In this document: in pieces, positions 1 through 12,514 of the stretch | Position numbering within the stretch: position 1 is the stretch's first letter | How the letters are laid out: each line of letters opens with the position of its first letter | Source: Microdon myrmicae | Lineage: Eukaryota; Arthropoda; Insecta; Diptera; Syrphidae | Reading direction: 5' to 3' | Assembly (NCBI GenBank): GCA_963931805.1 | Contig: OZ007497.1 | Location: forward strand, 2,720,501 to 2,784,500 | DNA length: 64,000 nucleotides | The notes under the pieces: model-generated | Seen by the model: only the letters and a program-made list of their open reading frames with translations | Database searches by the model: none | Told to the model about the DNA's origin: nothing | Program-made: the position numbers and the translations under genes

Positions 1-1216
1 GGAAGAAAAGAAATGTAGAAATAATAACTCGTACTGGTGTTAGTTTGATGTTAAAGTTCCTTTTTATTCTTTATCGCTATCCACATTTATTTACATTGGT
101 TCGTATAAAATTTTATTTACTTAAGTTGGTTACACTACATCTGCTTAGTTCTTGAGTTTTTATTGAATCTATAGGATTTATTATTCTGCAGATCCTATCC
201 ACATTTGTTTCCAATAAACAACCGCAAAAAATTATGTCTTGAACGTTTAACTATTTCTAGGACTTAAAACACTTTGGTTCCGTTGAATAACGACAACGAA
301 TTATGTCTCGAACATTTAACTATTTCTAGGAATTAAAACGCTTTCCTTTATATGCATATATCCAAGGTAATGCAAAGAGAACAATACGACGGTGGGGACT
401 CGACTTTATTTAATGGACACTCGACGTAGCGTGACCGACCTCTATCGTGTGTGAGTACTGACTGATGAATTAAGGGTGAAATTCACTTTACACACAGGAC
501 AACCAAAAGAGACCACGCCTATGCTCTCTTAGCTTGGCTCGTTGAAGTGTGGTAACTTCAGTCAATTGGGTAATTGACGGACATGGAGAATGAGAGAACA
601 GAAACATGATGTGCTGTGATCTCGGGGTAGCTTTGGTTGTGTGTGTTGGTATCAAATGCAGCTACTGACATGACCTACTGACCCAGTGGTACGGCTATGG
701 TGTAGTCAGAGCGCATTGAACCATGTAAAGACAGAATTTCAGAGGAGAGGAAAATTTAGGTGGTGGAATTCACCTGCAAAAAGAGATCATTGATCCCAAG
801 CGAATGGATGATCTGATGAAAAGCCGACGTGACGCCAAATTTGGCTAGGGTAATTTATCATGACAACTAATTAGATATTTTGATAAATTCCCCAGCGGTT
901 TCGCTATGATGCGACGGCGTCGTTTGCTTCGACTTGTTGTTGCTACCCGAAATGACTTTGAAATTTCCGGTGGAAATCTCATGGGTTAATGCAATAGTGT
1001 TGCCGTATGGTAAGAAAACACTGAGTGAAATTGTGCATTAACCGAATAGATTAATTACTTCCGGTCAGTCTTCTTTTATGGATTTATCTATTGCAGGTGA
1101 AATAGCCGACGGTAGGAATTGGGATTGGGTTGACGCGCTGTTAGCGGTCGAAATAAAGCGGACATTAGGGTTGGAATTGTGGGTTGGTTCTCCTTGTAAT
1201 ATAGAGAAACCCCACA
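1..1216. mobile_element. LTR-like repeat, family 2, left end outside window
   Basis: This stretch ends in GAGAAACCCCACA at 1216, the same terminus as the complete copy at 17785-18988. From about 480 onward the two share blocks in the same order, including CACCTGCAAAAAGAGA followed by TTGATCCC, and GGAATTGTGGGTTG close to the end. The first 480 bases are less clearly related but fit the expected total length of about 1.2 kb, so the missing end probably lies just before the window. It interrupts a reverse RTE copy that resumes at 1217. No protein is encoded. A solo LTR is my preferred reading, but no internal region proves it. Confidence 0.6.
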
Positions 1217-1575
1217 GGATTGTTTTGTGTACATTGGTCATTCATTTTTGTTCCCATGAGTCTTGGTGCTTGAAATAGTCAGCAATATCAGAGCCACTTT
1301 TTGATATGGTAAGACCTCCCTACTGCTCTGAGTCAACTCGGTGTTAGAGAGGCGCCGTTATAACACAGCCGGTATGCCCCTGGCTGCAAACTATCCAATG
1401 TGCACGGTGATGCGTAACACCCAGGATGACGGGTTGCAGATATTTGTGTGTTACTCAGCGCTAGCCTGTGTGACATGGGTGGCCCTACTGGAGGCGTATA
1501 CTTCCGTCAGCATAGCCTGAGTGATTCATTGTAATTTAAGTCCCCGCACCACGTCAAGGTTTCGACCAAATGGGT
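1217..1575 (-). mobile_element. RTE-like LINE 5' end fragment
   Basis: Read on the minus strand, this matches the 5' UTR and the start-codon region of the RTE element at 32198 onward: the GAAACCTTGACGTGGTGCGG terminus, a block ending in CTCTGATAT, and sequence around the first ATG. It stops exactly where the LTR-like repeat begins at 1216. The apparent 5'-only copy is therefore explained by an insertion, and the rest of the LINE should lie left of the window. It has no coding capacity here. Confidence 0.7.
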
Positions 1576-1800
1576 GGACGTTTTCTGAATATGCAACCTA
1601 AACCTAATTTGTCAAAATACCACCACACAGACGAATAGAAGACTCAAACAAGATGTTCAGTGTGAACGGTTTCCTTTAGTCTTTTCATACAAAGATATTC
1701 ATGTATCTGCATTGGGATCTGAATAGGCGGCTTGATTACCATATTTTCTACAACATAGTATCCTTTAGCCTTTCTTATCTAGGCCGTTATAAAGGATAAA
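1576..1800. other. Unassigned flank left of the copia insertion
   Basis: About 225 AT-rich bases between the RTE fragment and the copia left TSD. I see no ORF of note, no repeat and no RNA gene. This should be old host or decayed repeat DNA that was continuous with 21531 onward before the copia insertion. Confidence 0.4.
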
Positions 1801-1805
1801 ACACA

Positions 1806-2115
1806 TGTTGGAGTTATAAATGACTCGGGCTCGTTGATCCTCAATAAATAACAGTCTAGATTTAGCAGTGAATTAAAATGTTAATTTAATTTGCGAAAAG
1901 AAAATTTGTCGATTGACACGGAATACACATGATAAAATTGGTTCAAAAATTCGAGGCACGTTTTTCTATATCTTTTACTTGCTCTTGCGTTTGAATCAGG
2001 CAGTTGATTGACATATGGGATCGGTGCCAACTTCAAGTCCAAGATCTGTGTGAAGTTCGCACAGGCTGACGGTTGTGTTGGGCAAGACCAGCTGTCAATT
2101 GATCAATTCTCAACA
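1806..2115 (-). repeat. copia 3' LTR
   Basis: A 310-bp LTR bounded by TGTTG and CAACA. It matches the split right LTR (12232-12374 and 21364-21530) with scattered substitutions, for example GGTTCAAAAATTC against GGATCAAAAATTC, so the element is not brand new. Confidence 0.9.
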
Positions 2116-4696
2116 CTCCTCCTTGATCAATTTACGGCGGAGCGTCTCAAAGACTCTCCTGTTCAGTGGCTTGGTTAGAATGTCTGCAATCTGCCTGCTG
2201 CTCTCGACGTGTCGCAGTGTCACGGTCTTGTCAACGTGTTGTTGGATGTACTTTCGTGGTATCTCAATATGCTTCTTTCCCTTGCTTGTCTTTCCCTCGT
2301 GTGCATTCTGCAGCATGCGTATTGCTGACATGTTGTCGACGTGCAAGGTGATTGCCTGGTCGGTTTTCAGGATACCCAGTTTCAGCGCGATTCGCTTGAT
2401 CCAGCACACATCGTCGATTACTGACACTGCTGCTCGGTACTCGGCTTCTGCGGTTGAGGTCGCTACCAGACGCTGTTTTCTGTGAGTACCAGATCACTGG
2501 TCCTCCCCTCATCACTAACACTCCGCTTGTCGACTGTCCTGTCTCCGAGTCTCCTCCATAGTCTGAGTCGGTGTAGGCCATGAGTGTCTGGTCTCCTCCA
2601 AAATGAATTCCGGCTGTGGTTGTCCCTCTGAGGTACTGGAACACACGTTTCACCATCGCCTGATGGCTCCTCATTGGCTTGTTGCAAAATCGACTCAGGT
2701 AGTTCACGGCGAAGCTGATGTCTGGCCTGGTGATTGTAGCTAGGTACAATAAGCTTCCTATCGCCTCCCGATAGTTGTTGTTCTCCAGAAGTGGCTCATC
2801 GTTCTTAAAGTCTGTCTTCTTGGTGATCATCCCTTGCTCAATTGGTGTGGACGCTGGGTTGCATTGTTCGAGTTTCATTTTCTTCAGTATTTTCTCCGTG
2901 TAGCTGGGCTGGTTCACGAAAATACCTCCTTGATCAATCTTGATTTCCATGCCCAGGTATGTCAACTTGTCCTTTACTTTCTTGCTGTATGTGATCTCAA
3001 ATTCCTTGCTTATCTCATTCAGAAGCTTGTATATCTGATCTTCTTTCTTTCTTTTCCAGCTACCAATCCATCATCCACGAAGAGTGAGAGCATAATGCTC
3101 CTGTCCTTGTTGTAGTAGATACACGGGTCGTCATCTGTACTTGCCAGGCCTAACTTCCTTTCAAGGTGTGCGGTGACCCTCTCGTTCCACATCCTTGGAG
3201 CCTGTTTGAGCCCGTAGAGACTCTTGTCCAACTTGCAGATTTTCCTTGATCCGTCGTCGAACCCTTCAGGCTGATTTATGTAGACATTCCGTTCCAGGTT
3301 CCCGTACAGGAATGCCGTTTTAACATCGAATGACACCAGCTTCATTTTCTCCGACGCGGCGTGACTTAGAAGCAGGCGAATGGATGCATGGCGTGCTACT
3401 GGACTGAAGGTTTCTACATAATCCACTCCCTCTTTCTGTTCAAATCCTCTCGCCACGAATCTGGCCTTGAGTCTCCCGTCTGCCTTCTCTCGAAGTACCC
3501 AACGACAAGTGATCGGCTTCACTCCTTCGGGACAGTCCACCAGCCTCCAGGTTTTCATTTTCATGAGAGAATCGTACTCCTCCTGCATCGCTCGTCTCCA
3601 CTTCTCATCCTTGAGTGCTTCGCTCACCGGGATATCTGCTGTTTCACCGATCATGACTGCTCTTGTGCTGTTGCCTCGGTTTGACATGTTGGCAACGTAG
3701 TCCCTGTACCTTGGCGGTGGTTGCAGTTTCCGACGATCTCGCAAGGTTGTTCCCTCTGGCTGCTCTGCTGGCGGCGTTGTCTCTTGTTCGTTGTCGCTTG
3801 GCTCTTCGGTACTTTCGTGGGTCTCTTCTGCGTGTTCATATCCTGTCTCGCTGTTACTTTCATCTTCCTTTTCGAGATTGTCCTCGGGTGCTCGTGCCTG
3901 AAGTTCAGTGCCTTGTCTCAGTATCATTTTCTTCTCGTCGAAGATTACGTTGTCGGAGCTGATGATGTCTTTCTTATCTGTCAGATAAACCCTGTAGCAG
4001 GATGAATCGATATCATACCCAACCAAGATTCCTTCTTCTGACTTTTTCTCAATTTTCTCTCTCTTCTTTCCTTGTATCAGTACATAGCATTCACCCCCAA
4101 ATGGTCGCAGCTTTTCAATCTTTATTGTTCTTCCGAACCAGAGTTCCGCTGGGCTTTTCCCTGGCACATTGCTGGTTCCAGTCTGGTTGATCGTGAAGAT
4201 CACATGGTTCATTGCTTCGGCCCACAGTCTTTCCTCCAAGTTCTCGGTATGTATTACTGTCCTGACTGCCTCGACAATTGTCCTCATTTCTCTCTCAACC
4301 CTTCCGTTCTGTTCTGGCGTGTGCCCATTCGTAAATGTGTGAAGTATTCCCAGCTTGTCCAACATCTGTTTGGTTTTGGTATTTTTCGGTTCCGTGCCGT
4401 TGTCAGATCTCAAACACTTGACTCTCCTCCCAAGCTGATTTTCCACGAGTCTCAAGTAGCTCTCTATCTTCTCAGGTGCTTCTCCGTTCGTCTTCATGAA
4501 ATAGCAGCTCCGGTAGTGGATGAAGTCGTCCTTGAGCATACGCCAGTACTTGGCTCCTCCTAACGACGGAATGTTCATCTCTCCAGTGTCGATGTGTACA
4601 AGATCTAACGGTTGCCGGGCTGTCTTTGGGTTGATTCTGTGTGGAGCTCGGTGATTCTTGCCATGTGACCACCCCTTGCACACATAGTGCTTCCAG
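2110..4696 (-). pseudogene. pol: copia pol: integrase, reverse transcriptase, RNase H (broken)
   Basis: Minus-strand remnant of the copia polyprotein. From 4696 down it reads the integrase core with all three acidic residues in context (HIDTG, RSDNGTE, NGRVERE), the variable linker, and the RT with the CRWVLREK and FDVKTAFLYG blocks and the catalytic FVDDGLVAG. RNase H has TDSDYGGD and ends near ADILTKPL. The first long open stretch (4713-3019) ends in a frameshift just after the FVDD block. RNase H resumes at 2965 and shifts frame again near 2470. The 5' side of integrase is cut off at 4696 by LINE A and continues at 10601. The stop codon lies at the edge of the 3' LTR, as is usual in copia elements. 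Confidence 0.92.
2116..2126 (-). other. copia polypurine tract
   Basis: On the minus strand the bases immediately before the 3' LTR read AAGGAGGAG, a polypurine tract in the expected place for plus-strand priming. Confidence 0.7.
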
Positions 4697-5089
4697 CATA
4701 TACAACGATACACAGTGAACGATGCGGACGTGTTTTCGGTTCGGCGGTCGAATTAAATGAAAAAAGTTGCTTTTATGTGTCGCGAGTGGCTGAAGTATTA
4801 TAAAGAGACTATTTGTGGACAAATAAATTACAGTGATAAAAACAGTCAAAACAAAGTAAATTAAAATAAATAGAATCAATTAAAAGAGAACGAAGCCACG
4901 TGTTGTGACAGTTAAAACGAAGAACACAGTTTAATACAAAAAGTGTGTGAGTAACACGTTAACTGTATCTACGTGTAAGTGCGCGAACATTGTGAGTGTG
5001 TGCGCGAGGCCACAATCTGTTTGTCACAAAAAAAGTGAAAAAAAAACAATAAAAAAAAAAAAAAAAAGTGAGAACACGCAGTCCATAAT

Positions 5090-6624
5090 ATGGACGTAAA
5101 ACAAATTGATGCTAAAATGGCAAATCGGAGAAGGCAAAATACGGACCTAAACATAAAGACTAAACGCGTTAAAACAAATGAAAATAAGAATACAGACACG
5201 TCGATTGTAACCAGTGATGGCAAAGACAACAGCCATGGTGCCCAGTACTCAGGGGCTGGAAACCAATTCAAAGAACTAGCTGTCAGCGAAACAAATGCAG
5301 ACGCTAGCAATCAAATCGAGGTCCTCAACAGACTCATCCAAGAGATTAGTCGTAAAAAAGAAGAACTGGATAGACAAATGGAGGAAGTTGTTAAACTAAA
5401 AAACAACCTGAGCCACAACGAGCGAAAAACGAAAATGCTAGAACAACAACAGCAAGAACAAAGACAACAGCAACCCACGAAGGCAGAGAAAACACGGCTA
5501 GATAAGGAAACTAAACAGAAGGAATCACATCAACAACAACAGCAGCAACCAAATCAACAGCACGAATCACACCAACAGCAGGAAACACCTCAGCAGGTGC
5601 CAGTCAAAAAAAAGGAGAAAGTACCTCCTATTTACATTAGCTACATGGAGACAAAGGATGTCATAAAATTGGGTGAGTTGACATGCAAAACTTTTAAAAC
5701 AAAACGAATAAATGATTTTAAGATAAGTTTAACATGTGAGGATTTAGAAGGGTATAACAAAATTAAACCGGCATTAGGGAAATCGAAAAGCGAGTACTAC
5801 ACGTACACCCCTAAATCGGAGAAAACTGTCTCCATTCTCCTCAAAGGAGTTGACCCTTCCTTTACTCCCGAAGAGGTGCTCGAAGAGCTAAAAAACTTCG
5901 AAAACGATAGCCTGATGTTTACAGGTGTGAAACCATTTTCTACAGCAAATCCTAGAAATCGCAACCGTAGGTTGCCTTTCTTCATTGTGTCGCTAAGCCC
6001 CAATAGTAAAATTGATGGACTTAGATATATTAAATACATTAATCACCAAACAATAAGTTGGGAGAGAATAAAGAAGTGCGACCGCGTATTGCAGTGTATG
6101 CGCTGTCAACGCTTCGGGCATGTGGCAGCGAACTGCAATATGCATTTCAGATGCGTCAAATGCCTAAACAAACATAACATTGGAGAATGTCCATTGGGCA
6201 AAGAACAGCTTCCGGATAGAAGTAAACTATCTTGTGTCCTCTGTAACAACTCAGGATATCCTGCTAACTTTAGAGCCCTAAGTACCAGCAACTAAAATCA
6301 AAGTTGGAAGCCAAAAAGAAGCAAGCTGAAGAAGAGAAAAAGATGAAAACTCGCTCTTACAGCAACTTCGTGGCACCAAGTGTGTCATACGCCCAAATGG
6401 CAGGTGGAGTAAAAAATGCACCAATTATAGAACAATCTCGTAATATCATTAAAACGCCTGCTCCAGAGGCACAAACTGATATAACAGCAATATTACTGTC
6501 CATACAAGGACAGTTTGCTGCGTTTGATAAAAAATTCGAAAAGAACGAAAAAAAACTGACGGAACAAGTGGCTCGAACGGACATTATCTATTCGACCCTG
6601 TTTCCAGACGAACCCACACTCTAA
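5090..6624 (+). pseudogene. LINE A ORF1: Jockey-type Gag with zinc knuckles, one frameshift
   Basis: Nucleic-acid-binding Gag of a Jockey-like LINE. From the ATG at 5090 it shows a charged N-terminus, a probable coiled coil (about residues 75-120), a glutamine-rich linker (120-170), then the conserved domain that precedes knuckles in this family (175-340). Three cysteine clusters begin at CMRC (346), CVKC (365) and CVLC (392). The third knuckle is cut short: the frame shifts near 6280 and a stop follows at 6294. The correct continuation (PKYQQLKSKLEA) is in another frame and runs on to the stop at 6622-6624. LINE B has the intact third knuckle (CVVCRGEGHPANYRGC), which shows what was lost. 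Confidence 0.88.
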
Positions 6625-6639
6625 TCATAACGTTCACTG

Positions 6640-9600
6640 CGACTGAATTAACTTTAAAAATTATTGCTGTGAATGTTAATTCACTAATCCGCATGGAAAG
6701 AAGGGATAATCTCAGCAATCTGCTGGAAGCTGAACGCCCAGATGTGCTTTTGGCTAGCGAAACTAAGCTAAATCAAAGGCACAATTTGGGCTACCCAAAT
6801 TATAAAATATATAGGGCTCCTCGATAGTATAGTGGTTAGTATACCCGCCTGTCACCCGGGAGACCGGGGTTCGATTCCCCGTCGGGGAGCCCCTGGCGCA
6901 AGACTAATGACCTTGCCCAGACAAAATAAATCATTATGGAAAATTTAACAAGCCTCAGGACTTGCTAAATAAGGCCAAGACCGGTTCCCGGTTGTAGTGC
7001 CGATGATGATGATGAAATTATAAAATAATTAGACGAGATCGTCCATATTCCACTCAGGGGGGCGGGGTCGCTGTCTTAGTTAAAAATGGTCTACAACACA
7101 ATGTCGTCTACAGTAGAGATGTATACAAGTTCCAGGTACTAGAAGCCTGCGTTATAGATATTCCTTTGAAAAGTCAAAAGCATCTATATGTTACTCGTAT
7201 CTCTGCTTATGCTCCCGAAGCGCCACAGTGTATACAGTTTATCAATGAACTTGATACCCTTTTTCGAAGTCTCAAGTTAGACACAGAAAATAATTATTTC
7301 TTTATGGCGGGAGATCTTAATTCCAAGTACAGTGCTTGGGGTAACCTTATCACAAACACAAGAGGCAATGCGCTGTTCGACTGGTGGTAAACAAACGCTA
7401 TTGAACATAAACTAGAATTGTACGCTACAAGTACCCCGTCATATCCAAGAGAAAATTCCTTCTTGGATTTACTGTTGCTGGACGAGCGAATACAACTATT
7501 AGATACGGATCTAACTACTCGAAATTGTCTTCGTACAATCGAGTACGATAGCGATCATTATGGACTTGGTGCTGTAATACATGTCCCAAACGAACATTCA
7601 CTACTTGAGCAGTACAAACAGATACATTCTTTTAATTTCGGAAAAGCACACTGGTCGCGCTTTGATCGGATAATAAAAAAAGAATTACGCTCCAATGGCA
7701 TAGATCCACCAACTGACAGAAATCTTCATAATGACGAAATTGATCATGATCTTTCGACGATGTACAACATTGTTACTAATACAATGAATCGTTCTATCCC
7801 AAAAATGTCTCACTCCGAGAGCCATACAAACCGGTACAGAAACGCAACGATCGACGAGCTGTATAGGCAAAAGAGTACTCTGCTCTCTAAGTTAAAACTG
7901 CTCTACAGACAATTCAGAGATCCAAATAGCCAGGAAATAAAAACAAGTAAGTCATTAATTAAAAATCTTCAAAAACTGATCCGTGACAACTATAGATCAG
8001 TAATCAATGAAGACTGGAACAAGAGAATTTAAGCCATTAAAGCTAGTGGACCGAATATGTTCCCACAAATAAATAAAGTCTTTCGAAGGAAAGATTATAA
8101 TTACATCCCATGTCTGCGAGTTCCGCGGACTCCCGAGAATTGTCAAACGCTGCTGAACGCAGGACTTACCTTGGAACACATCAACTCTAACGAAGAGTTC
8201 ATAATAGTCGAGGATCCGCAAAAAAAAGGCGAACTCAATTGGCGCTTGTTTCGAAGCAGTGTATAGATTGAACGAATCGGCTCATTCTAACCTTGACCTG
8301 GAAAATAGGGCTCTCCAAGAACATATTTCGTTAGGCAATGAACTTAACAATTGGCGTCTCTTAAGTCGAAGTTTCACTATCTTTAGTGAAAATAATAGAG
8401 CGGATTCCCCGCTTAGAGATCTAAACACTAGTATATTTGTACACAAGGATGAACTGACGGGCATTCTTAGATCGATTAAGAACAAAAAATCTTCTGAAAT
8501 AGACAGTATTCCCAACATTGTTCTAAAGCATTTACCTCTGGAAGTAGTGAAGGTTTACACCATTTTGTTCAATAACGCTCTAAATAATGCATATTATCCA
8601 ATCCAATGGAAATCTGCAGTAGTCCATCCCATCCCCAAAAAGGGCAAGGACAGGAGCAATCCAGCCAATCTTCGCTCGATTAGTTTGCTTCCGAACATCA
8701 GCAAGGTATTCGAGAAAATTATAAATAAAGCATTGACTAATTGGTGTGTGGAAAATGGTATTATCCCGAACAACCAATTTGGTTTTCGATCGCAACATGA
8801 CATAGTTCATGCTGCGACAAAACTTGTTTCCGACAAACAGTGGAACAAGGCGAAGAGACAATGCACAGGGGCCTGTTTGGTTGACTTTGAAAAGGCTTTC
8901 GACACCGTATGGTTAGAAGAGCTTGTATATAAGTTATCAAACCTACGTATGCCCAAATATTGTTTATACATTATCTACGATATGATAATGGGTAAACAAT
9001 TTGTAGTGAAATGTGGAGATAAAATCTCTAACAAAACCTTCCACATCAAAAACGTCTTACAACAGGGAGCAGTGAATTCTCCCATTTTATTTAACATTTA
9101 CACTAGTGATCTAGTGGGTTCTCTCAACCATGCAATTGCGTATGCCGACGACATTGTGGTGTATAGATCTGGAGAAAAGATTGATGTCATCAACAGACTT
9201 CTGCAAGATGATTTCAACAAAATCAAACGTTTTTGCGATGACTGGAAATTAAAAATAAATTTCCAGAAAACAGAGACTATCCTTTTCAGAACGCCACTGT
9301 CCAGTGCATCAAGGGACACAAAACGGAATTGGAAAACATTTTCTATTGCGGGAAGTAATAATCTTCCTCTACAAGTAAAAACTGTAGTCAGATACCTTGG
9401 AATCTGGCTTGATCAATATCTTTACTTTGATAAGCATACAGCAGCTGCTCTTACAGCAGCTAAAAACGCATATGCAATAACACGAAGACTCTTCCGTAGT
9501 AGTCTGCTGGACCCCAAGGTGAAAATAATTTCATACTCAGCATTCATCCGACCAATATTAGTGTATGGCTGCCCGGTATGGTACAACATATCCCCATTTT

Positions 9601-10115
9601 ACATGGAGAAGTTTCGGGTGTTCGAGAGGCAGTGTTTGCGTTCCTGCCTAGGAGTGTATAGAACCCCAGAGTCGCAGTATAAGAAATACTATCCGAATAA
9701 AGTCCTGTATGACAAATCAGGACTAAATAGGATAGATAACTTCATTATCAAGACTATTCGTGGACACACAACAAGGGCAATGTGCAGCGAAAACGATCTT
9801 ATTTCGGGAGCATTCTATCCCGATGATATGTATATGGAGAGTACTCTCCATAATGAGTTCATTCCCCCAGAAGCGTTCCCTTTCTTGGATAAAAAAGGAC
9901 TTATCCAAGACAAACGTGGAGTCCCTATTATTTACCACGCTTTCCGTGGTGCCAGGGATAAACGAATTCTCCACGATAACGATATCTCTAATTTTCCAGA
10001 TCGCCTGCGTGTTAGTATGGTGATCGGTGAAAGAGATAAATCAATAAAAGATCGATCCCATCCCAACTGGTGGTGGATCAGTGATGAAGAAAGGACTACA
10101 CGTCCCCAAACATAG
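6640..10115 (+). pseudogene. LINE A ORF2: endonuclease and reverse transcriptase, broken
   Basis: The apurinic-type endonuclease begins near 6655 (AVNVNSLIRMERR, then PDVLLASETKLNQ) and is interrupted by the SINE. It resumes at 7025 (RRDRPYSTQGGGVAVLV) and includes GDLNSKYSAWG and the SDH catalytic histidine block near 7553. Stops at 7388 and 8033 and a frameshift near 8240 break it. The RT is open from 8259 to 10115: FGFRSQ, DFEKAFDTVW (motif A), LQQGAVNSPILFNIYTSD (motif B), AYADDIVVY (motif C, intact). A C-terminal region follows with WYNISPFYMEKFRVFERQCLR and ends in PNWWW near the stop. The RT is the best preserved of the Jockey-like copies here, but no full ORF2 could be translated. Confidence 0.9.
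6810..7014 (+). mobile_element. tRNA-Asp-derived SINE, full length
   Basis: The head (about 6814-6888) is a tRNA-Asp(GTC)-like sequence with good A and B boxes (TAGTATAGTGG and GGTTCGATTCC). The anticodon stem has a C-C mismatch next to the loop. A body follows (CTAATGACCTTGCCCAG, AATTTAACAAGCC, GGCCAAGACCGG) with a GATGATGATG tail. It is flanked by the 13-bp duplication AAATTATAAAATA (6797-6809 and 7015-7027) and is inserted in LINE A endonuclease. This is a retroposon, not a functional tRNA gene. Confidence 0.93.
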
Positions 10116-10585
10116 TATGCCACTCAGGCGCACCGCTTTCCTTCCCCCTATCCACAATTCCCAATTATTTTTATTTTATCTTTTAATTTTGTTTTTAATT
10201 TAATTTTAATTTTTTATTTTTATTTTAATTTTTATTTGTATTCCTTTATTCCTTGTTTATGTTTGTCGGTTTTGTTTTATTTTTATTTTGCTTCTCAACC
10301 CCCTATATATGTAATTATAGAAAAAAAAAAAATTATAAATAATACAGGATGTAGAAAAAATAGAATAAATTTTAAAAGTGAAAATATATCAATTATTGTG
10401 ACGTTGTAAAAACAGTTATTGTACGCCGAAAGGCATATGAAATATGATAATGTGTAATTTAGAGTGCTTGCGAAGAGCCAGTAAGAATGTTATTTGTAAA
10501 ATAGATGTTAACATTTAGTCTTAAGTGAAATATGTAATTGAATTGTTGAATAAATGTGGATATAAAACAAACAAAAAAACAAAAA
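10116..10585 (+). other. LINE A 3' UTR and tail
   Basis: Low-complexity T/A tracts (10160-10330), then a conserved block containing CGCCGAAAGGCATATGA and TTAGAGTGCTTGCGAAGAGCC. Related blocks (GCCGAAAGG, then TTAGAG...CCAGTAAG) recur in the 3' UTRs of LINE B, C and D. This conserved 3' segment is plausibly the reverse-transcriptase recognition site. Confidence 0.7.
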
Positions 10586-10600
10586 ACATAGTGCTTCCAG

Positions 10601-12036
10601 TCATCTATGTGTTTGATTCCCTTGCGTTTCAGTATATCCCTCATATACTTTACATTTTGATGGGCGAGTCTCTCGTGCCAAGTTTTGATTGACATTGTCA
10701 TCAGACTTGTATCTTCTTCTGACCTGAGCATCATTTTGTAGAGGTTTCCTTTGCGCTTGGCAATTGCCACAACTTTCCTGCCAACCTGACTGTAAAACGT
10801 TGACTGCTTTCCATTTGCCTTCTGAAGATGTCCATTGTCCAGCATCTGACTTACTGAGAAGAGACTGAAGTTGAGTTTTGGAACGTAAATAACATCCTCA
10901 AGTACCACTGGATACCATTTCCGACCGTCAAAAGCCTCCATCTCGATGTTTCCGACTGCAACGCTATCCAACCTGGTTGAGTCTCCGATCACTATTGAGA
11001 TTGCTTCGTCCAGCTCGACCAGCTGTGCAAACCACTCTCGATGAGACGTCATGTGTTGACTAGCTCCGCAGTCTTGATACCATGAAGTTGCCCTGTCTTT
11101 CGAGATGTCACTGTCCACTGTTGAAAAGGCTGTGGTCAGGAACGCCCTTGGTGGCCTTCCGCTTGTAAACTTGCTTGACTCTTCCTTGGAAGTGCATTCT
11201 TTGGCGAAATGTCCTTTCTGCTTACATATGTTACATCAGTATTTCTTCTTACAGTAGGCAATGTATTTTTCGCACGGTTTGCCTGTGCACTGCTTGATCA
11301 TGTGACCTTTTCCTCCACACTTGTAGCATACAAGCGTTGTCTTGTCCTGGTTGTCCTTTGACGACTGCCTTGGCTTCTCACGTCTTTAAAGGAGGGCGTT
11401 GTTGGCGTTTCCCTCTGGGTTTGTCGTCTCCTTCAGTCGCTCGTCCTCAAGTCTCAGACGTTCGATGAGAGTTTCCACATTCTTGGTTGCTCCGGTCACA
11501 TTGTCCCAAGAAGTCCTGAAGTGCGCTAGTTTTGGTGGTAGCACACTCATGATCCTTGTCATGATCCAACTTTCTCTCATAGGATCATTTTCGGTTCACA
11601 CTTCTTCAGCCAGATCCAAGATCTCCAAACAATTTTCCACTGCTGACTTGCTATCATCATATTCAAAGGTAAAGAATTTGATTCGGGACATTTCTAAAGT
11701 TACATCAGTCTTTGTGCCGTATAAGCTGGTTAATTTGTCTGTCATATCTTCGGCAGTCTTGCAGTTGACAATTTTGTTTGCGATCTTGCTGCTTACATTT
11801 AGGCCTATCAGCGTTTGAGCTTCGACATCCTTCTTGATCCAAGCTGAGATGGTTTCAGATGACGCAGCGCCTGTCGGTCTGAGCTTGTCTCCTGTTACGA
11901 TTTCGTACAGGTCCTTATTCCTCAGTGCTAGGTTCAGTTTGAATCGCCATGAGATGAAGTTGACGTTGCCCTGGCTGTCTTCGCTTAGCATTTCCAACTG
12001 GGATTTGACGGAGTCCATTTTGTTGAGAGGCTGCAA
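10601..12036 (-). pseudogene. gag: copia gag, protease and integrase start (broken)
   Basis: Minus-strand start of the copia polyprotein. The ATG at 12036 opens a UBN2/Gag-like domain (WRFKLNLALRNKDLYEIV, ending SAVENCLEILDLAEEV). In-frame stops fall near 11595, 11385 and 11235. Two CCHC knuckles follow: CYKCGGKGHMIKQC (11328-11287), then CNICKQKGHFAKEC. The protease has DCGASQHMT where DSGASxHMT is usual. A GAG-pre-integrase block (TWHERLAHQNVKYM) is cut at 10601 by LINE A, and the reading continues at 4696. Confidence 0.88.
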
Positions 12037-12217
12037 TTCGACTGACTTGACTTACGTGTGTGTTACTCACGGTTAATTTGCTATGCGATGGCTGCTCCGA
12101 TGTTTGACGATTTGTGGATCACGTTGTCCTTGCTAGTTCTCCCGCTCTGGGCGGCTTTGGTCAACATTTGCTTTCACTTTCGTTGATGATGACCGACGAA
12201 ACCCTTTTACTGCTGTC

Positions 12218-12231
12218 CTGGGCCCATAACC
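12218..12231 (-). other. copia primer-binding site
   Basis: Directly inside the 5' LTR the minus strand reads GGTTATGGGCCCAG. This is the classic copia primer site, complementary to an initiator-Met tRNA half-molecule. Confidence 0.85.
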
Positions 12232-12374
12232 TGTTGGAGTTATAAATGACTCGGGCTCGTTGATCCTCAATAAATAACAGTCTAGAGTTAGCAGTGAATT
12301 GAAATGTTAATTTAATTTGCGAAAAGAAAACTTGTCGATTGACACGGAATTCACATGATAAAATTGGATCAAAA
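12232..12374 (-). repeat. copia 5' LTR, inner part
   Basis: 143 bp matching the first half of the 1806-2115 LTR. It ends at GGATCAAAA, where LINE B was inserted, and the remaining 167 bp are at 21364-21530. Confidence 0.92.
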
Positions 12375-12514
12375 TCAGTTTGAATCACTGAACCACACAC
12401 ACGGGTCAATTACGTCTCTGCGCGAGTGCAAACGTTTCTCCTTACCAGTTGAATTATTAATTCCCCTCCAGTCCGTTATTTAACGTGCACTAAATATCAA
12501 ATAATATTCATTAA

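Larger units (their letters stand above)
4697..10585 (+). mobile_element. LINE A: full-length Jockey-like non-LTR retrotransposon
   Basis: A 5.9-kb plus-strand insertion in copia integrase, flanked by the 15-bp duplication ACATAGTGCTTCCAG (4682-4696 and 10586-10600). It has a 5' UTR to about 5089, a gag-like ORF1, an endonuclease-RT ORF2, a T- and A-rich 3' UTR and an A-rich tail (AAACAAACAAAAAAACAAAAA). The 5' end shows no sign of truncation, but both ORFs are broken. A SINE sits in the endonuclease region. A related reverse copy is at 61048-63521. Confidence 0.92.

Noticed and set aside
1217..1290. Similarity of TGGTCATTCATTTTT...CATGAGTCTT to the Polinton-like interior at 37035
   Set aside because: The same stretch aligns better and over more bases with the RTE start-codon region read in reverse, and it is continuous with the RTE 5' UTR match.
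3388..4563. Plus-strand ORFs of 90-160 codons across the copia pol
   Set aside because: They are antisense to clear integrase/RT coding sequence and have no features of their own.
6814..6888. tRNA-Asp(GTC) gene, also at about 52018-52092
   Set aside because: Both are heads of a SINE with target duplications and GAT tails, and the anticodon stem has a C-C mismatch next to the loop. A tRNA finder would probably score them, but they are retroposons.
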